Shown: piece after piece, positions 8,023 to 17,153 of the stretch
How positions within the stretch are numbered: position 1 is the stretch's first letter
Layout: the number at the start of each line of letters is the position of its first letter
Source: Vicingus serpentipes
GTDB lineage: Bacteria; Bacteroidota; Bacteroidia; Flavobacteriales_E; Vicingaceae
Assembly: GCA_024103385.1 (NCBI GenBank)
Contig: JAGFIT010000001.1
Coordinates: forward strand, 1 to 39,469
DNA: 39,469 bases
Direction of reading: 5' to 3'
Notes under the pieces: generated by a model
What the model saw: only the letters and a program-made list of their open reading frames with translations
Database searches by the model: none
Told to the model about the DNA's origin: nothing
Made by a program: the position numbers and the translations under genes

Positions 8023-9102
8023 ATGGCTGCTAATTCATTTGGAGAAATATTTAGAATTACCACTTTTGGAGAATCTCATGGTATTGCTATTGGTGGTATT
8101 ATTGATGGTTGCCCTTCAGGATTAAAGTTAGATATTGATCTTATTCAAGAGGAATTAGCTAAGCGCAAACCAGGTCAATCTAAAATTACAACTCAGCGTA
8201 AAGAGGAAGATATTATTGACATTTATTCAGGGATTTTTGAAGGTATAACAACTGGAACTCCTATCGGTTTTGTAATCAAAAATAGTAATCAAAAATCAGG
8301 AGATTATTCCCATATTCAAGATAAATTTAGGCCCTCCCACGCTGACTATACTTATGAAACGAAATACGGAATAAGAGATTATCGTGGTGGTGGACGAAGT
8401 TCTGCTAGAGAAACCGCCTGTAGAGTAGTTGCTGGAGCTATTGCAAAGCAAGTGCTGAACCACTACAATATCAAAATTAATGCATACGTATCTCAAGTTG
8501 GAGACATTAAATTATTAAAGCATTATTCAGAGTTAAATTTAGCTAAAACATACCTAAATGCTGTTCGTTGTCCAGATGAAAACTTAGCAGATGTGATGTT
8601 TAAGTACATCGACAAAATTAGAAAAGAAGGAGATACTATTGGAGGGTTAGTGAGTTGTGTTATCTCTGGAACACCTGTTGGGTTGGGTGCCCCAGTATTT
8701 GACCGATTAGAAGCTGATTTAGCAAAAGCGATGCTAAGTATTAATGCTACCAAAGGCTTTGAAATTGGTTCTGGTTTTGAGGGAGTTTCTCAAAAAGGAT
8801 CGGAACATAATGATGAGTTTTATATTAATAATAAAAATGTAGCTACCAGAACAAATAAATCTGGAGGTGTACAAGGAGGAATAAGCAATGGCGAAGATAT
8901 TTTTTTCACTGTTGCCTTTAAACCAGTTGCCACCATCATGCAAAGACAAAACACCATCAATAACAAGCTTGAAGAAGTTACGATAGATGGAAAGGGAAGA
9001 CACGACCCTTGTGTGTTACCAAGAGCTGTACCTGTTGTAGAAAGTATGGCTGCTATTGTGTTGGTAGACCATTTATTAAGGAATAGAACCGTTCAACTAT
9101 GA
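8023..9102 (+). CDS. aroC: Chorismate synthase
   Basis: 359 residues, normal length. It converts 5-enolpyruvylshikimate 3-phosphate to chorismate with reduced FMN, the last common step of aromatic amino-acid synthesis. Family signatures are present in order: [18 protein letters not shown] near residue 16, [20 protein letters not shown] and GGRSSARET near 105-130, and the C-terminal [15 protein letters not shown]. The gene overlaps the next start codon by four bases (ATGA), so the symporter is translationally coupled to it. A 26-bp palindrome lies upstream. Confidence 0.97.
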   Translation: MAANSFGEIFRITTFGESHGIAIGGIIDGCPSGLKLDIDLIQEELAKRKPGQSKITTQRKEEDIIDIYSGIFEGITTGTPIGFVIKNSNQKSGDYSHIQDKFRPSHADYTYETKYGIRDYRGGGRSSARETACRVVAGAIAKQVLNHYNIKINAYVSQVGDIKLLKHYSELNLAKTYLNAVRCPDENLADVMFKYIDKIRKEGDTIGGLVSCVISGTPVGLGAPVFDRLEADLAKAMLSINATKGFEIGSGFEGVSQKGSEHNDEFYINNKNVATRTNKSGGVQGGISNGEDIFFTVAFKPVATIMQRQNTINNKLEEVTIDGKGRHDPCVLPRAVPVVESMAAIVLVDHLLRNRTVQL

Positions 9103-10406
9103 GAAATTTAGCCTTACATTGGAAAATCCTAGTAGGAATGGTATTGGGAGTAGTTTTCTCTATTTTCATGATTCAATTTTCTTGGGGAAGTGAATTTATT
9201 AAAGATTGGATTAAACCTTTTGGAAAAATATTTATCAATGCACTTAAATTAATTGCTGTTCCTTTAATTTTAGCATCACTCATTAAAGGAGTTTCTGACT
9301 TAAAAGACATTTCCAAACTCTCTAAAATGGGTGGAAAAACAATTGTCACCTATATTATCACCACTGTATTAGCTGTTTCTATTGGATTAGTAGTTGTCAA
9401 TATTATTCAGCCTGGAAAAAGTATTTCTGAGGAAACAAGAACTGAATTATTAGAAAACTATAAAGAAGATGCTTTAAAGAAAAAAGAAGCAGCTACATTA
9501 CAAAAACAATCAGGACCTCTACAAGCTTTAGAAGATCTAGTTCCTGACAATATTGTTGCTGCTGCTGCTGATAATAAAAATATGCTGCAAGTAATTGTTT
9601 TTGCCATATTTTTTGGAATAGGTTTAATTTTAATTGAAGAAAAAAAATCAAAAACCGTAAAAGATTTTTTCGATGGATTTAACGAAGTTATCCTTAAACT
9701 CATTGATTTAATTATGTTGTCTGCTCCTTATGGTGTATTTGCCTTATTAGCTACATTGGTTGCAGAATCCCCTAGCATTGATTTGTTTCAGGCTTTGTTA
9801 TGGTATGCTTTTTCTGTTGTTTTAGGGTTAGCAATTATGATTGGTGTTTATGTGCTCATTGTGAAAATATTTACCAAAAAATCACCTAGTTTCTTTTTTA
9901 AAGGAATATCCCCTGCTCAACTATTGGCTTTCTCTACAAGTTCAAGTGCAGCTACACTTCCAGTGACTATGGAGCGTGTTGAAGAACACTTAGGAGTTGA
10001 AGAGGAAGTAGCCAGTTTTGTTTTACCTATCGGAGCTACCATTAACATGGATGGCACCAGTTTATATCAAGCAGTAGCTGCTGTATTTATTGCTCAAACC
10101 TTTGGCATGGATTTAAGTTTAGGTGCTCAGCTGGGAATCATAGCAACCGCTACGTTAGCTTCAATTGGTTCTGCCGCTGTCCCTGGTGCCGGGATGGTAA
10201 TGTTAGTTATTGTTCTTGGTCAGGCCGGAATACCTGAAGCAGGATTGGCTTTAATATTTGCTATAGACAGACCTTTAGATATGTGTAGAACTATGGTTAA
10301 CGTAACCGGAGATGCAGCAGTATCAATGATTATTGCTAATTCTGAAGGAAAACTAAAAGATCCTCATGTTAAAAATTGGGATGATAATTACCCTAAAAAG
10401 GATTAG
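9099..10406 (+). CDS. Dicarboxylate/amino acid:cation symporter (DAACS family)
   Basis: 435 residues, polytopic inner-membrane protein. The family core is clear: the serine-rich SSSAATLP in the re-entrant hairpin, [15 protein letters not shown], and the C-terminal [20 protein letters not shown], which carries the conserved Asp and Arg/Asn of substrate and cation binding. Members import glutamate, aspartate or C4-dicarboxylates with Na+ or H+; the exact substrate cannot be read here. A charged loop near residues 115-140 is longer than the minimal GltP form. It overlaps aroC by four bases and is followed by a repeat element rather than a clear terminator. Confidence 0.92.
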   Translation: MRNLALHWKILVGMVLGVVFSIFMIQFSWGSEFIKDWIKPFGKIFINALKLIAVPLILASLIKGVSDLKDISKLSKMGGKTIVTYIITTVLAVSIGLVVVNIIQPGKSISEETRTELLENYKEDALKKKEAATLQKQSGPLQALEDLVPDNIVAAAADNKNMLQVIVFAIFFGIGLILIEEKKSKTVKDFFDGFNEVILKLIDLIMLSAPYGVFALLATLVAESPSIDLFQALLWYAFSVVLGLAIMIGVYVLIVKIFTKKSPSFFFKGISPAQLLAFSTSSSAATLPVTMERVEEHLGVEEEVASFVLPIGATINMDGTSLYQAVAAVFIAQTFGMDLSLGAQLGIIATATLASIGSAAVPGAGMVMLVIVLGQAGIPEAGLALIFAIDRPLDMCRTMVNVTGDAAVSMIIANSEGKLKDPHVKNWDDNYPKKD

Positions 10407-10419
10407 TTAATTTGTAAAG

Positions 10420-10527
10420 TTGTCATCCTGAGCCAGTTTATACTGAGCTTAGTTGAAGTAAAGGATAGAAAAAAATACTTTGTTTTCGATACATTCCGAA
10501 GCAAGTTCGGAACACTCAAACTGACAA
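10420..10527. repeat. Dispersed intergenic repeat with inverted ends
   Basis: TTGTCATCCTGAG at 10420-10432 and CTCAAACTGACAA at 10515-10527 form imperfect inverted ends. Inside lies a 7-5-7 hairpin (TTCCGAA 10494-10500, TTCGGAA 10506-10512) preceded by CGATACA. The same core occurs at 6701-6725. It encodes nothing visible and lies between convergent genes. Confidence 0.6.
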
Positions 10528-10555
10528 TATTTTTCTTAAACACTATCTAAATTAA

Positions 10556-11566
10556 TCAACAAAAGAAAAAATAATCTTGCATTGACAGCTGATTTCTTTT
10601 TTCGAAAAATGATTTTATTTCTTTCTGTGATTTCTTATTAGCCACTGTCACAATACTTTGTGTATTTTCGATTTTATCTAATTCGTTAAAGGGCAATAAT
10701 TTTTGATTATAAATCTCTTTTCCAATCTTTTTAGGATTATCACAAATCCAGTGAAACGGAATTGCTCTTTTTAATAATAATTGAGCTACTTTTTTCCCTT
10801 TCTTTCCTGCCCCCCAGAGCACTAATGATTTTTCCTTGTCATAATCGTGTTTTAAAAAATAATGTGTTTTTATTTCTATAAAACTATTATCGGCATAATG
10901 ATGATGCGTCCTGGAAGTTCTTGTTTCGTAATCTCTCCAATAATGTAATATTTTATCAGAAGGAATACAATGGTAACCTTGTTCTTTAAAACGGAAAGCC
11001 AAATCATAATCTTCTGGATAAATAGCTGAATTAAATGCTCCTGCCTTTTCAAAATCTGATCTATAAAGCATCCAACAAGGAGAAGGAATGACACATTCTT
11101 TATAAATTTCAGAAAAATTATTGCCTGAAGAAATTAAACCATTTAACCATTTTTCATATTTTAAAAATCCCTCTCCTATTTCTCCTTCACAAAAATACTT
11201 GACTAGCCCTAAAGCAATATTTCCTTCTCCTTGTTGAATTAGTACTCCTGACATTTCGTCTAATTTATTTCTAGGCATAATATCATCCGAATCCATTCTC
11301 GTAACAAAATCCCCCTTACTCATTGAGTAAGCCAATCGCAGTGCTTCAATTATTCCTTCCCCTTTATTTTTTAAAACCTGAATGCGTTTATCTTTATCCT
11401 CGTACTCTCTTAAAATGGCATAAGTATTATCTTTAGAACTATCATCTACTACTAACAATTCCCAGTTATTATATGTTTGAAAAACAATAGAATCAATACA
11501 TTCACTAATAAAATCTCCTGAGTTTTTAGCAGGCATTACAATACTTATCAGTGGTGTTTCCATCAT
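10556..11566 (-). CDS. Family 2 glycosyltransferase with C-terminal Rossmann-like extension
   Basis: 336 residues. Residues 5-220 form a GT-A glycosyltransferase: ISIVMPAKNSGDFI at the start, VVDDSSKDNT at 39-48 and the metal-binding DSDD at 92-95. It should transfer a sugar from a nucleotide donor to a glycan acceptor on the cytoplasmic side. From about residue 245 to the end there is a separate domain that opens with VLWGAGKKGKKV (G252-x-G254-x-x-G257), a dinucleotide-binding-like turn. Its role is unclear. The gene is alone, without other polysaccharide genes around it. Translation may start at M1 or M2. No signal peptide or membrane segment is seen. Confidence 0.82.
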   Translation of the reverse strand: MMETPLISIVMPAKNSGDFISECIDSIVFQTYNNWELLVVDDSSKDNTYAILREYEDKDKRIQVLKNKGEGIIEALRLAYSMSKGDFVTRMDSDDIMPRNKLDEMSGVLIQQGEGNIALGLVKYFCEGEIGEGFLKYEKWLNGLISSGNNFSEIYKECVIPSPCWMLYRSDFEKAGAFNSAIYPEDYDLAFRFKEQGYHCIPSDKILHYWRDYETRTSRTHHHYADNSFIEIKTHYFLKHDYDKEKSLVLWGAGKKGKKVAQLLLKRAIPFHWICDNPKKIGKEIYNQKLLPFNELDKIENTQSIVTVANKKSQKEIKSFFEKRNQLSMQDYFFFC

Positions 11567-11607
11567 TCAAAAGTCGGAATTAAAATTTTAAAAAAAACAT
11601 CCTGAAA

Positions 11608-11615
11608 TATCTTTG
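11608..11615 (+). promoter_or_regulatory. Candidate -7 element for the MgtC-like gene
   Basis: TATCTTTG is an exact TAnnTTTG match 68 bases before the start codon at 11684. No clear -33 TTG is visible. Confidence 0.4.
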
Positions 11616-11683
11616 TTTATGCAGATATTTGAAACAAAATATACATTTACTTAGTATAAAAAACTATTCATAAGCTATTTATC

Positions 11684-12184
11684 ATGATTGATTTTACTTC
11701 TATTGAACCTCTAGGCATAAAAGGCGCTGCTATTGTTGTTCTGTGCTCACTATTAATAGGTTTAGAAAGACAATGGAGCGGAAAACCTGCAGGCATCAGA
11801 ACCAGTATTTTAATTTGTTTAAGTGCATACGTATTCGTTTCTATAGGACAATTTCTTCAACCTGAAGGAGGGGCCGTTAGAATTGTGGGACAGATTGTAA
11901 CTGGAGTTGGGTTTCTTGGTGGCGGAGTTATTATTGCTAGAGAAGGATTAGTGCTTGGAGTGACTTCAGCTGCAGTTATATGGGTGTTAGCAGCAATAGG
12001 AAGCTTAATTGGTTTAGGTTATTTTTCTTCGTCCATATTAATTACTATAATCACCTTATTTGTTTTGGTGGGCATCACGCTACTCGAGAAATTATTTTTG
12101 AAATTAAACAGAGGTGTCCATAAAAAAATTAATCATAAGGACGATGATGAAGGTGAAAAAACACCTTTTGATGACAATGAGTAA
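11684..12184 (+). CDS. MgtC/SapB family membrane protein
   Basis: 166 residues with four to five membrane segments. The family signature is clear: GAAIVVLCSLLIGLERQWSGKPAGIRTSIL near residues 15-44 and GQIVTGVGFLGGGVII near 68-83. MgtC-like proteins are inner-membrane regulators linked to magnesium limitation and control of ATP synthase or phosphate uptake in pathogens; in environmental Bacteroidota the role is unknown. The C-terminus is a short charged tail (DDDEGEKTPFDDNE) without the soluble domain found in true virulence MgtC. It converges on lepB with only eight bases between stops. Confidence 0.88.
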   Translation: MIDFTSIEPLGIKGAAIVVLCSLLIGLERQWSGKPAGIRTSILICLSAYVFVSIGQFLQPEGGAVRIVGQIVTGVGFLGGGVIIAREGLVLGVTSAAVIWVLAAIGSLIGLGYFSSSILITIITLFVLVGITLLEKLFLKLNRGVHKKINHKDDDEGEKTPFDDNE

Positions 12185-12192
12185 AGCTTATC

Positions 12193-13257
12193 TTACTCTA
12201 CTTCTTTAAAAATTCTACCTGTCCTGTATTTACTAAATCCTTGATTGTTTTTATCCACTGAAAAAAGAATGGTTTGAGCCTTACCCACAATATGGTCTTC
12301 TGGAACAAATCCCCAAAATCGAGAATCTGAACTATTGTGTCGGTTATCTCCCATCATAAAATAATAATCCATTTTAAAGGTATAAGTATTCGTTGTATCT
12401 CCATTAATTATAAATTGATCTCCTATATTGATTAATTCATTTTCTTCATAAACATCAATAATACGTTGGTATAAAAAGATAGTATTCGTATCCAACTGAA
12501 CGGTAACTCCTTTTTTCGGGATAATTATTTCCCCATAAAAATCAACATTCCATTTGTAATAAGAATGGTAGGGAAATATATAATCTGCAAAAGCATTTTC
12601 ATCTACTTGTATAGGTTCAATATTTTTTACAAAATTATTTTTCATGAACTCCTCTTTAACTGAATCCGTCATCGTTAATTGCCAATCTTTATCTGTCCCT
12701 GTCCTACTTCCTTCAGTAATTTGATACTTCAATAAAGTATCATAATTTAAATCTACTGATGTAGTAATATTATAATTAAACTGAATAGTTGGAAGTTCTG
12801 CTTGTTCTTTACCATTAATAGTTATTTTCTTATCTTTTATACTCAACGTATCTCCTGGCAATGCTATACATCGCTTAATGTAAAACGAACGATGATCTAC
12901 CGGATGTTCACTATCCATTGGATAATTAAAAACAACAATATCTCTCCTTTTTATATTGAGGTCAAACAATCTAAAATAAGGAAGTTGAAATAAAGAAAAA
13001 TAAGATTTGAAATTATTAAAAAGTAAGGTTTGATGACTTAAAGGAAAAGTTAACAACGTCTTAGGGATTCGAGCTCCATAAGTGATTTTATTTACAAAAA
13101 TTAAATCACCAGGAAGCAAAGTTTTTTCCATCGATGAAGTTGGGACAAAATACACCCAAAAAAGAAAAGTTTTTACAACAATAACTGTCAATAAAGCAAA
13201 AAAAAATGCTTTAATCCATTGTTTAATATTTTTCTTTAAGCGACCCATTTTTGACAA
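12193..13257 (-). CDS. lepB: Signal peptidase I (second copy)
   Basis: 354 residues. One membrane helix (about 17-38) is followed by the S26 signal-peptidase fold. The catalytic Ser is S42 in TSSMEKTLLPGD and the general-base Lys is K128 in FYIKRCIALPGD. The C-terminal signature MGDNRHNSSDSRFWGFVPEDHIVGKA is intact. It removes signal peptides on the outer face of the inner membrane. It is the last gene of the block, 60 bp after the longer paralogue, and shares most motifs with it, which points to an old tandem duplication. A large insertion between the Ser and Lys boxes and another before the last box are usual for Bacteroidota enzymes. M1 or M4 may be the start. Confidence 0.93.
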   Translation of the reverse strand: MSKMGRLKKNIKQWIKAFFFALLTVIVVKTFLFWVYFVPTSSMEKTLLPGDLIFVNKITYGARIPKTLLTFPLSHQTLLFNNFKSYFSLFQLPYFRLFDLNIKRRDIVVFNYPMDSEHPVDHRSFYIKRCIALPGDTLSIKDKKITINGKEQAELPTIQFNYNITTSVDLNYDTLLKYQITEGSRTGTDKDWQLTMTDSVKEEFMKNNFVKNIEPIQVDENAFADYIFPYHSYYKWNVDFYGEIIIPKKGVTVQLDTNTIFLYQRIIDVYEENELINIGDQFIINGDTTNTYTFKMDYYFMMGDNRHNSSDSRFWGFVPEDHIVGKAQTILFSVDKNNQGFSKYRTGRIFKEVE

Positions 13258-13317
13258 TAATAATATACAGTTATGAAATAAATCGCCTTCTTAAAAATAG
13301 AACCTATTGCATTAAAA

Positions 13318-14880
13318 TTAATGCACTAAAGAAAATAAGCGATCCCACCTTATTTCTCCTAGCTGACTATCATAAGACAACCAAACAAAAACCGCCTTAC
13401 CAACAATATGATCTTCTGGAACAAATCCCCAAAAACGAGAATCTTGAGAATTATGTCGATTATCTCCCATCATCCAATAATAATTCATTTTAAAAGTATA
13501 AGAGCTAACCTCTTCTCCATTCACAAATATAGACTCTCCATCTACTCTTAAATCATTTCCTTCGTAATTCTTTATTATTCTTCGGTACAATGGTAAGGTT
13601 TTAGTATTCAACTCAACAGTCACTCCCTTTTTAGGGATAGTCATTGGTCCAAAATTGTCAACATTCCAATCATATTGAGGATCATTAGGAAAATAAGGTG
13701 TTTTTCTCCATCCTGGCTGAAACCCTTTAGGTTCAATAGATTTCTCTACAGAAATTACCTGAGCAAATTGTTTCACCTTTTCAGCTGCTTCGTTTGTTAA
13801 TGTAAGAATGTAGGTATTAGGTTCTGAGCCTCCAGATTGAATATCTTCTGTAGTGATTTTCTTTTTCTGTAAGGTTTTTAAATTAAACCCTCTACCATCA
13901 GTAGTTACTTTATAATTAAACTGTGCACCTTCATCAAAGTAGGCTATCTTCCCATTGATCATGAGTTGACTATTTACTATCTCCAGCACATCTCCGGGTA
14001 ATCCAACACAACGCTTGATATAGTTTTCTTTTTTATCTACTGGTCGAGCTTTAATTGTATAATTGTTGTGAATTATTTTTCTACTTTCATCCTCAGAAAT
14101 ACCTAATTCCAAACTAGCATCTCTGATCATTTGCTCATAAATTCGAGCAGGTTCTTCTATTGCCACAGTATCTCCTGCAGGAAAATTAAACACCACACAG
14201 TCGTTACGCTCAATATCTTGCATTTTTGGCAACTTAGCATAAGGAAATTTAATCCATTCTATATAAGATTGCCCTCCTCCAAAAACAGGAACCCATTCAG
14301 GAAAACTATGATGCGTAAATGGAAAGCCAAGCGGAGTATTAGGAACTCGAGCACCATAAGCCATTTTGTTAACAAATAAAAAATCTCCTACCAATAATTT
14401 TTGTTCCATAGAAGAAGTAGGAATAGTAAATGCTTCAATATAGAAACCTCTAATTAACGTAGCAGCAATTACTGCAAAAACAATAGCATCCGTCCATTCT
14501 CTAGTTGTAGATTTTTTATATTTTGCCGCTTCATCATACCCAATAAACTTAACATCTTCTTTAAAACCAATGTAAGGTAAATAAATGCCAGCAAAAACTA
14601 CTCCTAAGAAATGTTCTTTAAAAGAGCGCTGACCTAATAATTTCAATAGCTCTACTATAATTCCCATCCAAACAACGAAACCTAAAAAAGGTACGTAGTA
14701 AACAATAATCCATGTCCATGATTTATTAATCAACTTCACCATTTTATAAGTTCCATAAAAAGGAACCAAGGCTACCCAACCATCTTCACCTAACTTCTCT
14801 AATATTTTATATAATCCTACATGGGCAGCAACAAAATAGATTGCTGAAAGAATTAAAAACGTGCTAATACTAATTTCCAT
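13318..14880 (-). CDS. lepB: Signal peptidase I with N-terminal DUF5684-like membrane domain
   Basis: 520 residues. Residues 1-110 hold three or four membrane helices that resemble DUF5684 (GWVALVPFYGTYKMVKLI, then further helices), a module found at the front of Bacteroidota signal peptidases. The peptidase part starts near 128: S157 in TSSMEQKLLVGD is the nucleophile and K289 in NYIKRCVGLPGD is the base. MGDNRHNSQDSRFWGFVPEDHIVGKA closes the active site. It cleaves exported preproteins. It is 10 bp after dapB and is followed by a second signal peptidase, so both are likely co-transcribed with dapB and parAB. Confidence 0.94.
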   Translation of the reverse strand: MEISISTFLILSAIYFVAAHVGLYKILEKLGEDGWVALVPFYGTYKMVKLINKSWTWIIVYYVPFLGFVVWMGIIVELLKLLGQRSFKEHFLGVVFAGIYLPYIGFKEDVKFIGYDEAAKYKKSTTREWTDAIVFAVIAATLIRGFYIEAFTIPTSSMEQKLLVGDFLFVNKMAYGARVPNTPLGFPFTHHSFPEWVPVFGGGQSYIEWIKFPYAKLPKMQDIERNDCVVFNFPAGDTVAIEEPARIYEQMIRDASLELGISEDESRKIIHNNYTIKARPVDKKENYIKRCVGLPGDVLEIVNSQLMINGKIAYFDEGAQFNYKVTTDGRGFNLKTLQKKKITTEDIQSGGSEPNTYILTLTNEAAEKVKQFAQVISVEKSIEPKGFQPGWRKTPYFPNDPQYDWNVDNFGPMTIPKKGVTVELNTKTLPLYRRIIKNYEGNDLRVDGESIFVNGEEVSSYTFKMNYYWMMGDNRHNSQDSRFWGFVPEDHIVGKAVFVWLSYDSQLGEIRWDRLFSLVH

Positions 14881-14890
14881 TTTTTATTAA

Positions 14891-15607
14891 TTAATTAAAC
14901 AAAACGTCATTCATCGTGAAAATACCTTTTTTATCATGAATGTATTCTGCTGCAACAACAGCACCTAAAGCAAATCCTTGTCGGTTATGTGCTGTATGTT
15001 TGATTTCTATATCATCTATATCAGATGAATATTTAACGGAATGTGTTCCTGGAACATCATTGATTCGATGTGAAATAATTGAAAGCTCACTTTCTATATT
15101 TGATTTTTGATTCACCCATTTGGTTTTTCTATCTAAATTCTCTATCACACCTTCAGCTAAAGTAATACCCGTACCACTTGGAGCATCTAATTTTTGAGTA
15201 TGGTGAATTTCGTCTAACTCAACAGCATAGGATGGTTGCTTATTCATCATTTTTGCCAACACCTCATTTACTTTAAAAAAAATATTAACTCCAATGCTAC
15301 AGTTTGTTGCTGCTAACAAAGTAGAATTAGCTGCTATTACTTTTTCTTTAATCGATTCATAATCATCGTACCAACCTGTTGTTCCAACAACAACAGGGAC
15401 TTTAGCTGCTATGCAGGTATTTATATTCGGTATCGCTAAATCAGGATTAGTAAATTCTATTGCTACATCTGTATCTTTTAAATTCTCCACGTTGAAATCA
15501 GCTGCATTTTTAGAAGTTATTTTCAATGAAATAATATGTCCTCTTTCTAAAGCAATACGCTCTATTTCTTTCCCCATTTTTCCATAACCAATAATTGCAA
15601 TATTCAT
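14891..15607 (-). CDS. dapB: 4-Hydroxy-tetrahydrodipicolinate reductase
   Basis: 238 residues, slightly short but normal for Bacteroidota. It reduces the DapA product with NAD(P)H in lysine and diaminopimelate synthesis, so it feeds the cell wall. GYGKMG at 7-12 is the nucleotide-binding motif. VVGTTGWY is at 73-80, and the catalytic H135-H136 and K139 lie in EIHHTQKLDAPSGTG. The C-terminal HTAHNRQGFALGAVVAAEYI is conserved. It sits between the DUF5683 gene and the first signal peptidase, an order seen in many Bacteroidota. Confidence 0.96.
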   Translation of the reverse strand: MNIAIIGYGKMGKEIERIALERGHIISLKITSKNAADFNVENLKDTDVAIEFTNPDLAIPNINTCIAAKVPVVVGTTGWYDDYESIKEKVIAANSTLLAATNCSIGVNIFFKVNEVLAKMMNKQPSYAVELDEIHHTQKLDAPSGTGITLAEGVIENLDRKTKWVNQKSNIESELSIISHRINDVPGTHSVKYSSDIDDIEIKHTAHNRQGFALGAVVAAEYIHDKKGIFTMNDVLFN

Positions 15608-15687
15608 GTTGTTAAAACTTAATTTTATATCTATTATTTTCTTTACTTGTCTTTATTACACTAACGGTAAATTGAATTGATAAAAGG

Positions 15688-16248
15688 TTACAACTTAACA
15701 ACCAACTTCAGCCCATTTGTTATTTCATTGTTTTGAGTTAATTGGATATCAGGCTGCAAATTAAAGGATAAATTATCATTTTTAGGGAATGTAAATAAAT
15801 GAGCATCAACAGCAGCATCAACAATGTTCAATACATAAAACAATCCTGCCACAATATAAGATAGATCTCTATTTCTTTGATAAAAATCCATGTTACTCTT
15901 TAAATTCTCATCTGTATAATTGTCAAACTCCTCACTTGCAACTGTATTTTCATTACCATCTACTCTATTCCCGTAAGCTGTTCTATATTTCTTGTAATTC
16001 TTTTGATTAGAAATAGCGAAGTACAATGAAGTTCCTATTCCTCCATAAATAATAGGAACCTTCCAGTATTTTTTATTGTACACCTGTCCCAAGCCTGGTA
16101 ATGCAACACTCATTAAAGTAGCTTTAGTTGGGGAGTGAAATTTAACAGAATCCACTTGTAGGGTATCAGGTTTCGCCATTTCGCTTTGCGAAAACATATG
16201 AGTTGTGATAAAAAAAGACAACAGTAATATGGAAATAGTTAATTTCAA
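15688..16248 (-). CDS. DUF5683 protein, exported or membrane-linked
   Basis: 186 residues. Residues 1-20 form a signal peptide. The domain starts at HSPTKATLMSVALPGLGQVYNKKYWKVPIIYGG, the hallmark of DUF5683, with one or two hydrophobic segments (about 65-80 and 130-145). Its function is unknown. It starts five bases after parB ends and precedes dapB, in the stable Bacteroidota order parA-parB-DUF5683-dapB-lepB. The conserved neighbourhood suggests a role in envelope growth or division, which is inference. Confidence 0.85.
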   Translation of the reverse strand: MKLTISILLLSFFITTHMFSQSEMAKPDTLQVDSVKFHSPTKATLMSVALPGLGQVYNKKYWKVPIIYGGIGTSLYFAISNQKNYKKYRTAYGNRVDGNENTVASEEFDNYTDENLKSNMDFYQRNRDLSYIVAGLFYVLNIVDAAVDAHLFTFPKNDNLSFNLQPDIQLTQNNEITNGLKLVVKL

Positions 16249-16253
16249 AAAGA

Positions 16254-17153
16254 TTATAGGCCTAACAATTCAGCAATTCTTTCTAAATCTTTTTCATCCT
16301 TAAAAGGAATTACCAACTTCCCTTTGCCTTTAGTATTTTTACTCAACACAACTTCTGTCTTCAAAAAATCCGTTAAATCCTCTTGTATTTTTTGTTGACT
16401 AAATGATAAGTTAGAAGGTGCTGATTTTGTTGTTTTTATATTTAGTGTATTTTCTTCTTTCGTTTCTTTTACCAATTCTTCTACCTGACGAACAGAAAGA
16501 CCTTCTTTTATCACTCTTCTAGCTATACCTAACTGTTTCTTTTCATCATCAATATTTACCAATGCTCTTGCATGCCCCATTGAAACATCCTTAGTTCTAA
16601 TAGCCAATTGAATTTCAGCAGGAAGCTTTAATAGTCGTAAATAATTAGCTACTGTAGATCTTTTTTTGCTGACTCTTTCACTCAATTGTTCCTGTGTTAA
16701 ATCACACTCCTCAATCAATTTTTGATAACTAAACGCCACTTCTAATGCATCTAAATCTTGACGTTGAATATTTTCAACCAACGCCATTTCTAACATTTCT
16801 TGATCGTTAGCAATACGAATAAATGCCGGAACCTCTTTTAATCCCGCTATTTGTGAAGCTCTAAATCTTCTTTCTCCAGATATGAGTTGGTATTTCCCAT
16901 AACCTAATTTTCGAACAGTAATGGGCTGAATAATCCCTAATTCTTTAATAGAATTAGACAAGTCCATCAACGCTTCTTTTTCAAATTGTGTTCGAGGTTG
17001 AAAAGGATTGGTTTCAATATCTTCAATTAGAATAGAAGATACCGAACCTACAACATTATTGGCTCCTTCTCCAATAGTGTTAGATGTGATATCTGTTGCT
17101 GCATTTTCTAACAATGCACTTAATCCTCTCCCTAATGCAGGTTTTTTACTCAT
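16254..17153 (-). CDS. parB: ParB/Spo0J chromosome partition protein
   Basis: 299 residues. The N-terminal ParB/Srx CTPase domain covers about 40-130: NPFQPRTQFEKEALMDLSNSI, then GKYQLISGERRFRAS and ENIQRQDL, the CTP-binding boxes. A helix-turn-helix DNA-binding part follows (LTQEQLSERVSKKRSTVANYLRLL). The last ~40 residues form the dimerisation domain. It loads at parS sites near the origin and works with ParA to segregate chromosomes. The start overlaps the parA end by eight bases. No convincing parS (TGTTTCACGTGAAACA) was seen in the window. Confidence 0.95.
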   Translation of the reverse strand: MSKKPALGRGLSALLENAATDITSNTIGEGANNVVGSVSSILIEDIETNPFQPRTQFEKEALMDLSNSIKELGIIQPITVRKLGYGKYQLISGERRFRASQIAGLKEVPAFIRIANDQEMLEMALVENIQRQDLDALEVAFSYQKLIEECDLTQEQLSERVSKKRSTVANYLRLLKLPAEIQLAIRTKDVSMGHARALVNIDDEKKQLGIARRVIKEGLSVRQVEELVKETKEENTLNIKTTKSAPSNLSFSQQKIQEDLTDFLKTEVVLSKNTKGKGKLVIPFKDEKDLERIAELLGL

